Assembly: GCF_000220835.1 (NCBI RefSeq)
Contig: NZ_GL985606.1
Coordinates: forward strand, 921,277 to 958,844
DNA from: Actinomyces sp. oral taxon 448 str. F0400
Lineage (GTDB): Bacteria > Actinomycetota > Actinomycetes > Actinomycetales > Actinomycetaceae
Reading direction: 5' to 3'
Length of the DNA stretch: 37,568 nt
Part shown: positions 1 to 7,368 of the stretch, piece after piece
Numbering within the stretch: the first letter of the stretch is position 1
Layout of the letters: every line of letters begins with the position of its first letter
The notes under the pieces: model-generated
What the model saw: only the letters and a program-made list of their open reading frames with translations
Databases searched by the model: none
Told to the model about the DNA's origin: nothing
Program-made: the position numbers and the translations under genes

Positions 1-294
1 GCCGCGGCGCTGGAGGTGCTGGAGGCCGCGCCGGGCGTCGAGGTCGACTACGCGGCGGTCGTCGACCCGGACAGCTTCGTCGACTTGGCCGGTGCGGGGC
101 TCGGCCTGCCCGGCACCGGGCGGGAGGGTGGCGGAAACGCGCGAACCGCCGGCCCGGTTCTGCTGGCGGTGGCGGCGAGGGTCGGCGCCACCCGGCTCAT
201 CGACAATGCGCTCATCGAGCTGCGCCGGCCGAGCCCGGGCGCACGACCCGGCGCCGGGACCGCGACTCCGCCGGGGCTGCGCCTGGACGGGTAG
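1..294 (+). CDS. panC: Pantoate--beta-alanine ligase, C-terminal end (5' truncated by window edge)
   Basis: The reading frame is open from the first base and gives about 97 residues. It carries the C-terminal signature of pantothenate synthetase: [12 protein letters not shown] near the start, then [16 protein letters not shown], the usual last beta-strand and helix of the family. PanC condenses pantoate with beta-alanine, using ATP, to make pantothenate in the cytosol. The next gene is panD, which makes the beta-alanine, so the order supports the call. The tail after the conserved IDN is a Pro/Gly/Ala-rich extension of about 30 residues with no recognised role. The adenylation domain and the HxGH motif lie outside the window, so catalytic integrity cannot be judged. 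Confidence 0.9.
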   Translation, partial: AAALEVLEAAPGVEVDYAAVVDPDSFVDLAGAGLGLPGTGREGGGNARTAGPVLLAVAARVGATRLIDNALIELRRPSPGARPGAGTATPPGLRLDG

Positions 295-347
295 GACGGG
301 CCTGTCGTGTCGGTCACCTTCGATCCCATGGGGCGGGTCCGACCCCT

Positions 348-353
348 TAGCCT
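348..353 (+). promoter_or_regulatory. Candidate -10 box for panD (leaderless transcript)
   Basis: TAGCCT matches the actinobacterial TAnnnT -10 pattern and ends 8 bases before the ATG at 362. Transcription would begin at or within two bases of that ATG, giving a leaderless mRNA. No convincing -35 is visible and there is no Shine-Dalgarno sequence before the start, which fits leaderless initiation. This is inference from position and hexamer only. Confidence 0.35.
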
Positions 354-361
354 GGTCGGCG

Positions 362-817
362 ATGACCATGCGCCTGCGAACGATGATGACCTCCAAGATC
401 CACCGCGCCACCGTGACTCAGGCCGACCTTGACTACGTCGGCTCCATCACGGTGGACGCCGACCTCCTCGACGCCGCCGACCTCCTGCCCGGTGAGCGCG
501 TCGACATCTGCGATTGCACCACCGGCAGTCGCCTGTCCACCTACGTCATCCCGGGCGAGCGCGGCGCCGGGCGGATCTGCGTCAACGGCGCCGCCGCGCA
601 CCTGGTGCGTCCCGGCGATGTCGTCATCCTCATCGGCTACTGCCAGCTCGACGACGACACCGCACGCACCTATCTGCCGCACGTCGTCTTCGTCGACGAG
701 CGCAACCGCATCGCGGAGCGGGGAGTCGAGCCCGGGCAGGTGCCGGCCGACTCCGACGTCGCCCGCCTCCAGGGTCTGCGCCCCTCGGGCCTGACCCTCG
801 CCGAGGCGCGCATCTGA
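362..817 (+). CDS. panD: Aspartate 1-decarboxylase (pyruvoyl-dependent)
   Basis: PanD decarboxylates L-aspartate to beta-alanine for pantothenate and CoA synthesis. The sequence [25 protein letters not shown] is the classic N-terminus, written here across the self-cleavage site: the zymogen cleaves between the Gly and Ser of YVGS (Gly27-Ser28 from this start) and the Ser becomes the pyruvoyl cofactor. Later [18 protein letters not shown] is the second conserved block. The ATG at 362 was chosen because a -10-like box sits one helical turn upstream; the in-frame ATG at 368 would align slightly better with family N-termini and cannot be excluded. At 151 residues it is longer than the usual 125-140, the excess lying in a C-terminal tail. 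It follows panC by 67 bases. Confidence 0.92.
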   Translation: MTMRLRTMMTSKIHRATVTQADLDYVGSITVDADLLDAADLLPGERVDICDCTTGSRLSTYVIPGERGAGRICVNGAAAHLVRPGDVVILIGYCQLDDDTARTYLPHVVFVDERNRIAERGVEPGQVPADSDVARLQGLRPSGLTLAEARI

Positions 818-889
818 GAGTCCTCGGGCGCGTTGCCGGCCGCGTGGTCGGCGTCTTCCGCCCGGCGGGAGCGGAGGACGGGAGGCCGC

Positions 890-895
890 TAGACT
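890..895 (+). promoter_or_regulatory. Candidate -10 box for lysS
   Basis: TAGACT ends 8 bases before the GTG start of lysS at 903, the spacing expected if transcription starts on the GTG. There is a purine-rich stretch (GGAGGACGGGAGG) further upstream, but at 15 or more bases from the start it is too distant to act as a ribosome binding site. The arrangement repeats that seen before panD. Confidence 0.45.
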
Positions 896-902
896 CGCGC
901 GC

Positions 903-2591
903 GTGACTGACGACGCGCCCCAGCAGAACGCCCTTCCCGACTCCGACGCCGCTCAGGCCGCCTCCGCGGCTCCGGAGAGGGGCCGGTCGAGGCGGACGAG
1001 GCAGGACCCGGGTCCCGGAGAGCAGTTCGACGTCCGCGCCGCCAAGCGCGAGCGCCTGCGCGCCGAGGGTTGGGACCCCTACCCCGTTCAGCTGCCCATC
1101 ACCACGACCATCGCCGCCGTGCGCGAGCGCTACGGCCATCTCAGGGCCGGCGAGGAGACGCGGGACGTCGTGGGTCTGGCCGGGCGCGTGGTCTTCCTGC
1201 GCAGCTCCGGCAGGCTCTGCTTCGCTACCCTCGCCGACGGCGCCGGCACCACCCTTCAGGCCATGCTGTCGGCCAAGTCCCTGCCCGGGATCGGTCATAC
1301 GTCCCTGGCCGCCTTCAAGACCGACGTCGACCTGGGCGACCACCTCTTCGTGCGCGGCCGCGTCATCGCCTCGCGCCGCGGCGAGCTGAGCGTCTTCGCC
1401 GAGACCGGCCTGGTCGACGGCGCCGATCCGGCGGCTCTGGCAGAGCTGGGAGACGACGCCGTCGCCGCCCCGGCCTGGCGCATCGCCTCCAAGGCGCTGC
1501 GCCCGATCCCCAAAACGTGGACCAACGAGGCCGGCGAATCGGTGACGCTGAGCGAGGACAATCGGGTGCGTCACCGCGAGCTCGACCTGCTGACCCGTCC
1601 GGCCGCCCGTGACATGGTACGCACCCGAGCCGCGGTCGTGCGCTCCCTGCGGGAGAACTTCCACCGTCGCGACTACCTCGAACTGGAGACGCCGATGCTC
1701 CAGGTCATCCACGGCGGAGCCGCAGCGAGACCGTTCGTGACTCACATGAACGCCTACGACATGGACCTCTACCTGCGCATCGCCACGGAGATCTACCTCA
1801 AACGGGCCGTGGTCGGAGGTGTGGACCGCGTCTTCGAGATCAACCGCAACTTCCGCAACGAAGGCGCCGACTCCTCCCACTCGCCGGAGTTCTCGGCTCT
1901 GGAGGCCTACGAGGCCTATTCCGACTACAACGGCATGGCCGACCTGACGCGCGACCTGATCCAGCGGGCGGCTCGAGACGCCTTCGGCCTGGCCGAGGGC
2001 GAGGAGATCGTGACCCTGGCCGACGGCACCGACTACGACCTGTCGGGGCGGTGGGACAGGATCGACCTGTACACCTCCGTCTCCGAGGCGGTCGGGGAGG
2101 AGATCACGGTGGATACCCCGCGCGAGCGTCTCATCGCCATCGCCGGGGGACTGGACCTGGAGGTGGACGATTACGCGGTGGCGGGCAAGATCGTCGAGGA
2201 CATTTTCGAGGCCACGGTGGGAGACGGGCTGTGGTCGCCGACCTTCGTCTACGACTTCCCCGAGGACACCTCGCCGCTGACTCGTAACCACCGCTCCCGG
2301 CCGGGTCTGACGGAGAAGTGGGACCTGTACGTGCGCGGTATGGAGACGGCCACGGCCTACTCCGAGCTGGCCGACCCGGTCATCCAGCGCCAGCGCTTCC
2401 AGGCCCAGGCGCTGGCGGCGGCCCAGGGCGACCCCGAGGCCATGGTCCTGGATGAGGACTTCCTGACCGCCATGGAGCAGGGCTTTCCGCCGTGCGGCGG
2501 CATGGGCATGGGCGTCGACCGCTTGCTCATGGCCCTGACCGGTCAGGGCATTCGCGAAACCATCACCTTCCCGCTGGTGCGGCGCTCTTGA
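903..2591 (+). CDS. lysS: Lysyl-tRNA synthetase (class II)
   Basis: This enzyme charges tRNA-Lys in the cytosol. Residues from about 40 give the usual LysRS opening (AAKRERLRAEGWDPYP), followed by the OB-fold anticodon-binding domain (about 70-190). Class II motif 2 is clear near residue 311 (FEINRNFRNEGADSSHSPEF) and motif 3 near 533 (GMGMGVDRLLMAL, ending in ITFPLVRRS). At 562 residues it is longer than the typical 490-510; the excess is a 40-residue Ala/acidic N-terminal extension plus small insertions. The block before motif 2 reads ATEIYLKR where many homologues have APELYLKR. The GTG start is supported by the -10 box directly upstream. Placement after panC-panD is common in actinobacteria, though coaX, often found between them, is absent. 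Confidence 0.96.
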   Translation: MTDDAPQQNALPDSDAAQAASAAPERGRSRRTRQDPGPGEQFDVRAAKRERLRAEGWDPYPVQLPITTTIAAVRERYGHLRAGEETRDVVGLAGRVVFLRSSGRLCFATLADGAGTTLQAMLSAKSLPGIGHTSLAAFKTDVDLGDHLFVRGRVIASRRGELSVFAETGLVDGADPAALAELGDDAVAAPAWRIASKALRPIPKTWTNEAGESVTLSEDNRVRHRELDLLTRPAARDMVRTRAAVVRSLRENFHRRDYLELETPMLQVIHGGAAARPFVTHMNAYDMDLYLRIATEIYLKRAVVGGVDRVFEINRNFRNEGADSSHSPEFSALEAYEAYSDYNGMADLTRDLIQRAARDAFGLAEGEEIVTLADGTDYDLSGRWDRIDLYTSVSEAVGEEITVDTPRERLIAIAGGLDLEVDDYAVAGKIVEDIFEATVGDGLWSPTFVYDFPEDTSPLTRNHRSRPGLTEKWDLYVRGMETATAYSELADPVIQRQRFQAQALAAAQGDPEAMVLDEDFLTAMEQGFPPCGGMGMGVDRLLMALTGQGIRETITFPLVRRS

Positions 2592-2602
2592 CGAGACGCG
2601 GC

Positions 2603-2628
2603 GGGGAGCTCGTCGGCCCGGCGCTCCC
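2603..2628 (+). terminator. GC-rich stem-loop after lysS
   Basis: GGGAGC at 2604-2609 pairs with GCTCCC at 2623-2628 around a 13-base loop, beginning 12 bases past the lysS stop. No T-run follows, so it is at best a weak intrinsic terminator. It lies between two convergent genes. Confidence 0.3.
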
Positions 2629-2633
2629 GGTTC

Positions 2634-2647
2634 CCTGACGCGTCAGG
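2634..2647. repeat. Perfect 14-bp palindrome at the convergent gene junction
   Basis: CCTGACGCGTCAGG is a perfect palindrome that contains the stop codon of the minus-strand DivIVA-motif gene. With no loop it is a poor hairpin but a possible site for a dimeric DNA-binding protein. Chance occurrence in GC-rich DNA is also possible. Confidence 0.3.
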
Positions 2648-3308
2648 CGGTCGCACCCTCACCGCGGGAGCGGGCCTCGTAGACCTGCAGCATCTCCGCG
2701 GCTTCGTCGAGGAGCTCATCGACCGCGTCCTGGTCGTAGCCCTCGTGAAAGGGTCTGGTGGCCTGGAACTTCTGGTTGATCACGTCATTGGACGTCAGTG
2801 CACGGGATGTGCCGGTGCCGGACTCCCAGGCGCGCAGGGTCGCGGTGAGCGTGTCCATGAAAGCGTCGACTTCCTCCCTCCGGTACCCCTCGAATTTCGT
2901 CGACGGGAAGATCGTGCGGGAGAGGTGGTCGGCCGTCACCGCGGGCGACGGCTCCGCCGCCTGGGCGGGTCCCGTGCCGGGTGCGGCGGGGCTGACGTCG
3001 ATGCCGTTGCGAGCCTCGTAGTCCGCCAGCGTCGTCACGACTTCGTCGAGGAAGGCGTCGACCGAGCCCATGTCATAGCCGCGGAATCCGCTGGTCAGAA
3101 TCCCCGCCTCCCTCACGTCCCTCGACGTCAGGGGCGCGGAGGACGCGTCGGCCCACTGGCGACTGCCGAACTCGGTGCCCTGCTCCCACGCGCGCAGTGC
3201 CGAGACGATCTGGGCCGTCAGGGCGTCGACCCCTCTGCGCGAGTACCCTTCCTTGAATCCCGATGACGCGAAGGTCATGGCTGCGGCCGCATCAGAGGTC
3301 AGAGTCAT
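2643..3308 (-). CDS. Protein with four tandem DivIVA-type motifs
   Basis: The 221-residue protein is built almost wholly from four copies of the short DivIVA motif (LTsdDV....F..GY....VDaFLDe...L), at about residues 3-42, 60-99, 124-163 and 171-212. Copies 2-4 keep the GY and VDxFLD core; copy 1 is divergent (VDALTAQ). A Pro/Ala linker (about 103-123) divides the pairs. DivIVA/Wag31 proteins use such motifs at the start of coiled coils that mark cell poles and septa in actinobacteria, but this one lacks the long coiled coil and is not Wag31 itself. The ATG at 3308 was chosen because CAGGAAA lies just upstream; the frame remains open further upstream, but that extension is Arg/Pro-rich noise. 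It is cytosolic with no membrane segment. Exact role unknown. Confidence 0.75.
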   Translation of the reverse strand: MTLTSDAAAAMTFASSGFKEGYSRRGVDALTAQIVSALRAWEQGTEFGSRQWADASSAPLTSRDVREAGILTSGFRGYDMGSVDAFLDEVVTTLADYEARNGIDVSPAAPGTGPAQAAEPSPAVTADHLSRTIFPSTKFEGYRREEVDAFMDTLTATLRAWESGTGTSRALTSNDVINQKFQATRPFHEGYDQDAVDELLDEAAEMLQVYEARSRGEGATA

Positions 3309-3463
3309 CTCGTTTCCTGTTCTTCGTTGTTTCTTGAGCGGGGGAGGGAGGAGAGCGGAGCCGACGGGGCGGGGAAGAAGGGGCCGGGCGGGAAGTCGGT
3401 CGACGGGAGCCGGTTCCCGGGGCGCCGGGTCGCGCCTGCCTACCCTAGACCGTTCCAATGCGC

Positions 3464-5016
3464 TCAGACGTCGCTCATTTGGCGCTGCGCCCAGGGGGCG
3501 ACCGCGAACAGGAGGACGGCGGCGACGAGCGTGACCGCGCCCAGGCCGAAGTAGTACGTCGAGTCGGCGATGCCCGCCGTCCGCGAGATGACGAAACCGG
3601 CGATGCCCTGACCGGTGGCGGTCGTCAGCAGCCACAGCGCCATCGCCTGAGAGGCGAAATTCTTGGGCGCCAGCGCCGAGGTCGTGGACAGGCCCACCGG
3701 CGACAGGAACAATTCACTGATGGTGAGAATCACGAAAGTTACGCCCAGGAACCACCACGGCGCCAGATCGTCCCCGCCCGTCCAGGTCTGAAAACCGTAG
3801 CCGATGAGAATCGCGGTCAGTCCGATAATGAGCACCGAGATCGCGAATTTCATGATGGTGGAGGGGAATCTGCCCGCCCGCCAGGTGAAGAAGCAGCTGA
3901 CCAGCGGAGCCAGGACGACAATCGCTCCCGGATTGACCGCCTGATAGGTCTCCGGGCTGATGGCCCACCCGAAGAAGGGGACGTGGGCATCGGTGTTGTC
4001 CTTGGCGAAGGTCGCCATCTTCCCGGCGGCCTGCTCGGAGATCATGAAGAACAGCACCGCGCCGATCCACAGCGGGATGTAGGCGCGCAGGTGGACGCGC
4101 TCGCGGTGGGTGACCTTCGAGGAGCGGAACATGATGGTGAAGTAGGCGATCGCCGTCGCCGCCGGGACGATCAGCATCGTGGTGGAGATGGCCGGGAGCA
4201 GATCGCCGGTGATTCCCCGAAGTGCCGCCAGCAGCATCCCCGCGCCCGCCAGGACCGTGAACGAGCCGATGATCAGCCGGCGGCGCTCGTCGCCCACGAG
4301 GGGGCTGGGCACGGTGAAGGCGAATGCCGAGAGCCTGTGCCTACCGTGGATGAAGGCCGCGAGGGCCAGAGCCATGCCGACGGCGGCCGCGGAGAAGCCG
4401 GCGTGGTATCCGTGGTGCCACCGCAGCCAGCCGGTGACCAGGGGCGAGACGAGGGAACCGATGTTGATCGACATTAGAACATCTGGAAGCCGGCGTCGCG
4501 ACGCGGATCTCCCTTGTCGTACAGTCCGCCCACGATCGTCGACAGGTTCGGCTTGATGAAGCCGGTGCCGATGGCGACCAGGACGATGCCCAGCCAGGAG
4601 AAGGCGTTCACGGGGATCGACAGGCACAGGTGACCGGCCATGATGACGACGCCCCCGTAGAGGGTCGATGGCCAGGGGCCGATGTCGCGGTCGGCGAAGA
4701 TGCCTCCGGGGATCGCCAGTAGATACACGGCCGCGCTGTAGGAGGCCAGGACGACCTGGCCGCTGTTCTCGCTTAGGCCCAGACCCCCGTTGGCCGCGGT
4801 GTCGGTGATGAAGTACAGCAGGATGGCGCGCATCCCGTAGTAGGAGAAGCGCTCCCACAGCTCGACGTTGAGCATCCACGGCAGGCCTCGGGGGTGGCCG
4901 AACATCCCGCGGTCCTCCACTGACGGCGTGGTGCGCAGCGTGCGAGGTCTCCAGCGGCTCGCAATCATGTGCTCGGGGCGGGTTCGGTCCTCGACGGACG
5001 TCGGGGAAGCTGGCAT
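3464..5016 (-). pseudogene. POT/PTR-family proton:oligopeptide transporter, split by a one-base deletion
   Basis: Two frames together make one 516-residue peptide transporter. The first (5016-4474, 180 residues) holds the POT opening LWERFSYYGMRAILLYF, and the signature IGTGFIKPNLSTIVG. It stops after DAGFQMF at a TAA. The second frame resumes immediately with MSINIGSLVSPLVTGW, which in the family follows F-Y directly. Restoring one base (TTCTAATG to TTCTACATG) joins them. The break sits at 4472-4476, where stop and ATG overlap as TAATG, so coupled re-translation of the C-terminal part is formally possible. AGAGGGAGAG lies before the ATG at 5016. The family imports di- and tripeptides with protons through 12-14 membrane helices. 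A sequencing error is the main alternative to a true frameshift. Confidence 0.85.
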
Positions 5017-5077
5017 GAGAACTCTCCCTCTCTGCGGGCGCGGTGCTGAGCCGGACCACGGTTATGGCTCACATCAC

Positions 5078-5094
5078 AGCTGGCTGGCCCAGCT
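5078..5094 (-). terminator. Short stem-loop downstream of lldD
   Basis: AGCTGG and CCAGCT form a 6-bp stem around a 5-base loop about 80 bases past the stop of the lactate dehydrogenase gene. No T-run follows on the minus strand, so termination strength is doubtful. The same 160-base gap must also hold the promoter of the peptide transporter gene. Confidence 0.3.
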
Positions 5095-5174
5095 TATCGT
5101 GCCCGGGCGCCCCGGGTGCGCCATCGGGCCGGAAGACCTTCGACGTTCGGGACGGGTTCTCGGCGGGACGGGCC

Positions 5175-6443
5175 TCAGCGCGAGAGGGTGTCGGCGGCAG
5201 CCTTGACCTGGCTGCGCACCGGCATCAGACGTGTGAGCTGAGTGACGTGGCGCGGCTCGAGTTCCCCGATGCTGGATACTCCGAGGAGTTTCATCGTGCG
5301 GACGATCTCCTCGTGCAGGATCTCAATCGCCCGGTCCACCCCGGCGCGCCCGCCAGCCATGAGGCCGTAGAGGTAAGCGCGGCCGATGACCGAGAACGTC
5401 GCGCCCAGCGCGGTGGCGGCTACGATATCGGCGCCGTTCATGATGCCGGTGTCGATCATGATGGTGGCGTGGGAACCGACGTCGCGCACGAGTTCGGGGA
5501 GGAGCCTGAACGGCACCGGTGCGCGGTCGAGCTGACGACCGCCGTGATTGGACAGAAGGATCCCGTCCACGCCCAGGTCGAGCAGCCGTTTGGCGTCCGG
5601 GATGTTCTGGACCCCCTTGATGACGATCTTCCCGCTCCACATGGAGCGGATGACCTCGAGATCCTCGTAGCTGATCGTCGGGTCCATGGCGGAGTCGAGC
5701 AGCTGGCCGACCGTACCGCCGGTGGTCCTCAGCGAGGCGAATTCGAGCTTCGGGGTGGTCAGGAAGTCGAACCACCACCACGGGCGCGGGATCGCGTTGA
5801 GGACCGTCCCGGCGGTGATCTGCGGCGGGATGGAGAAACCGTTGCGCTTGTCGCGCAGGCGGGCTCCGGCCACCGGGGTGTCGACTGTGAACATGAGAGT
5901 GTCGAAGCCGGCCTTCTCGGCCCGCTCGACCAGCCCGTAGGAGATCTCCCGCTGGCGCATGACGTAGAGCTGGAACCAGTTGCGCCCGTACGGATTCGCG
6001 GCCTTGACGTCCTCGATGGAGGCGGTGCCCAGCGTGGACAGCGTGAACGGGATGCCGGCGGCGCCCGCGGCCCCGGCTCCGGCGATCTCCCCCTCGGTCT
6101 GCATGAGGCGGGTGAAGCCGGTGGGGGCGATGCCGAAGGGCATGGCCGAGCGGCCGCCGAGGATGTCGCAGGAGGTGTCGACGTCGATCGCCGGGTGCAG
6201 GATGTCGGGGTGGAATTCGACGTCGCGGAAGGCCTGGCGGGCGCGGCGCAGAGAGATCTCGCCCTCGGCGGCGCCGTCGGTGTAGTCGAAGGCGGCGGCG
6301 GGCGTGCGGCGCTTGGCGATGGCGCGCAGGTCCCAGATGGTCAGGGCCGACTGGAGCCGGCGGTGCCTCCCGTTCAGATCCGGCTTCTTGAAGTGAAGAA
6401 GATCGAAGATCTCGTACGGGTTCGGGATCTGGCGCTTGACCAT
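5175..6443 (-). CDS. lldD: FMN-dependent L-lactate dehydrogenase / alpha-hydroxy-acid oxidase family
   Basis: The 422-residue protein is a full-length TIM-barrel alpha-hydroxy-acid dehydrogenase. Visible family residues are Tyr54 in [11 protein letters not shown], the FMN-binding [14 protein letters not shown] region near 189-202, Lys276 in VIKGV, and the catalytic base His300 with Arg303 in SNHGGRQLD. These enzymes oxidise L-lactate to pyruvate, passing electrons to quinone (dehydrogenases) or oxygen (oxidases); sequence alone does not separate the two. No signal peptide is seen; a peripheral membrane location is expected for the quinone-linked type. The ATG at 6443 has GAGGAGG upstream. LutABC and a lactate permease lie within 10 kb, which supports lactate as substrate. 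The gene symbol is given for the family. Confidence 0.88.
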   Translation of the reverse strand: MVKRQIPNPYEIFDLLHFKKPDLNGRHRRLQSALTIWDLRAIAKRRTPAAAFDYTDGAAEGEISLRRARQAFRDVEFHPDILHPAIDVDTSCDILGGRSAMPFGIAPTGFTRLMQTEGEIAGAGAAGAAGIPFTLSTLGTASIEDVKAANPYGRNWFQLYVMRQREISYGLVERAEKAGFDTLMFTVDTPVAGARLRDKRNGFSIPPQITAGTVLNAIPRPWWWFDFLTTPKLEFASLRTTGGTVGQLLDSAMDPTISYEDLEVIRSMWSGKIVIKGVQNIPDAKRLLDLGVDGILLSNHGGRQLDRAPVPFRLLPELVRDVGSHATIMIDTGIMNGADIVAATALGATFSVIGRAYLYGLMAGGRAGVDRAIEILHEEIVRTMKLLGVSSIGELEPRHVTQLTRLMPVRSQVKAAADTLSR

Positions 6444-6529
6444 GGTGTAAAGGCCTCCTCGATGAGCGACATGACAGCGCGGCCGCAACGACGGGGCGGT
6501 TCTGCGGCCCCCGCATCGTCGGCCCCGCA

Positions 6530-6559
6530 AGAATAGAGAGACGAACGACCTATACGCAA
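6530..6559 (-). promoter_or_regulatory. Candidate sigma-70-type promoter of lldD
   Basis: On the minus strand TTGCGT (6559-6554) and TATTCT (6535-6530) are separated by 18 bases in the only AT-rich patch upstream of lldD. A possible inverted repeat (ATACG at 6552-6556 and CGTAT at 6571-6575, 14 bases apart) overlaps the -35 and could bind a regulator. The predicted transcript start gives a leader of about 80 bases. Confidence 0.4.
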
Positions 6560-6628
6560 GAGTCGAGTAACGTATTTATGTGTGATCGGTATGCGAGCGG
6601 CGCGTCGGCGAGGCCGCGCCCGGGCCGC

Positions 6629-6662
6629 CTGACCGGGCGCTTCGGCCTCGTCGGCCGGTCAG
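6629..6662 (-). terminator. Inverted repeat at the end of the P-loop kinase gene
   Basis: CTGACCGG at 6629-6636 is the exact complement of CCGGTCAG at 6655-6662. The outer arm includes the stop codon of the kinase gene. The 18-base loop can fold further through its GGCC/GGCC-like pairs. There is no T-run; it could end the mannitol-block transcript before the lldD promoter. Confidence 0.35.
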
Positions 6663-7324
6663 CCAATGCCGTCGGCGCGGTTGCCGGGCACGGCGACCGA
6701 GCCGATGTGCTCGGCGACGGTCGCCTCGCACTGCGCGCGTCCGACGAGTCGGCACCCCTGGGCCGTCCACCGCCTCATCTGCGCCGGTTCCTCATGGGTC
6801 AGGCGCAGACCCCGGGGCACCAGGACGCGGATGGGTTTGCGGCGCTCGGCCAGGTCCCGGCGCAGCCGGAACCACCACGTCTGGACCCGGGGCCGCCTGA
6901 GCGCGAGCGCGTCGGCCAGCACGTTCGCCCGTCGGCACCGCTCCACGAGCTCGCCGGCGAAGAGGCCCTCGGCCGCGAAGGCGGGGGCGGCGCCGATGTC
7001 GAGAGTCGTCCAGTTGACGGTCGCGTTGTCGGGAATCGAGTACACGGGCACCTTCGCGGACCCTTCGGCGCACAGCTGCACGATCGTATCCATGGCGCGG
7101 TCGGCGTCCCAGGAGGCGGGATGATCCCAGTCGATCCGGGCCATCGCCTCGGTGCGGGTGCTGCCCTCGTCCCCGGAGAAGGTGCCGTCCAGGAGCGGCA
7201 TGCCGGGCTCGTCGCCGTCGCGGTAGAAGTCGTCGAGCCTGAGCCGGTGCGCTCCGACACGGCGCAGAAGGGAGGTTTTGCCCGAACCCGACGGCCCGGT
7301 CAGCAGGATGACTTGCGCGCACAT
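6659..7324 (-). CDS. P-loop kinase, uridine kinase-like
   Basis: The 221-residue protein starts MCAQVILLTGPSGSGKTS, with a Walker A motif at about residues 10-18, and continues RLDDFYRDGDEPGMP, which resembles the Asp-containing substrate loop of uridine kinase and phosphoribulokinase relatives. The block IDWDHPASWD matches the DHP element of uridine kinases. The C-terminal half (WWFRLRRDLAERRKPIRVLVPRGL) is less typical, so the true substrate may be another nucleoside or small metabolite. Cytosolic, no membrane segment. It lies 44 bases downstream of the mannitol dehydrogenase gene and is probably cotranscribed, although no pathway link to polyols is evident. Start: the ATG at 7324 opens directly into the conserved strand. 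Confidence 0.7.
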   Translation of the reverse strand: MCAQVILLTGPSGSGKTSLLRRVGAHRLRLDDFYRDGDEPGMPLLDGTFSGDEGSTRTEAMARIDWDHPASWDADRAMDTIVQLCAEGSAKVPVYSIPDNATVNWTTLDIGAAPAFAAEGLFAGELVERCRRANVLADALALRRPRVQTWWFRLRRDLAERRKPIRVLVPRGLRLTHEEPAQMRRWTAQGCRLVGRAQCEATVAEHIGSVAVPGNRADGIG

Positions 7325-7368
7325 GGTGTCTCATCCTCCCATGGCGCCCGGCCGCCGATCGACTCGGC

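Noticed and set aside
630-2291. Long minus-strand frame antisense to lysS
   Set aside because: Arg/Gly/Val-rich composition typical of antisense frames in high-GC genes; lysS on the other strand is unmistakable.
3464-5016. Two independent genes in place of one split transporter
   Set aside because: The two halves together make exactly one POT-family protein, with the break inside a conserved motif.
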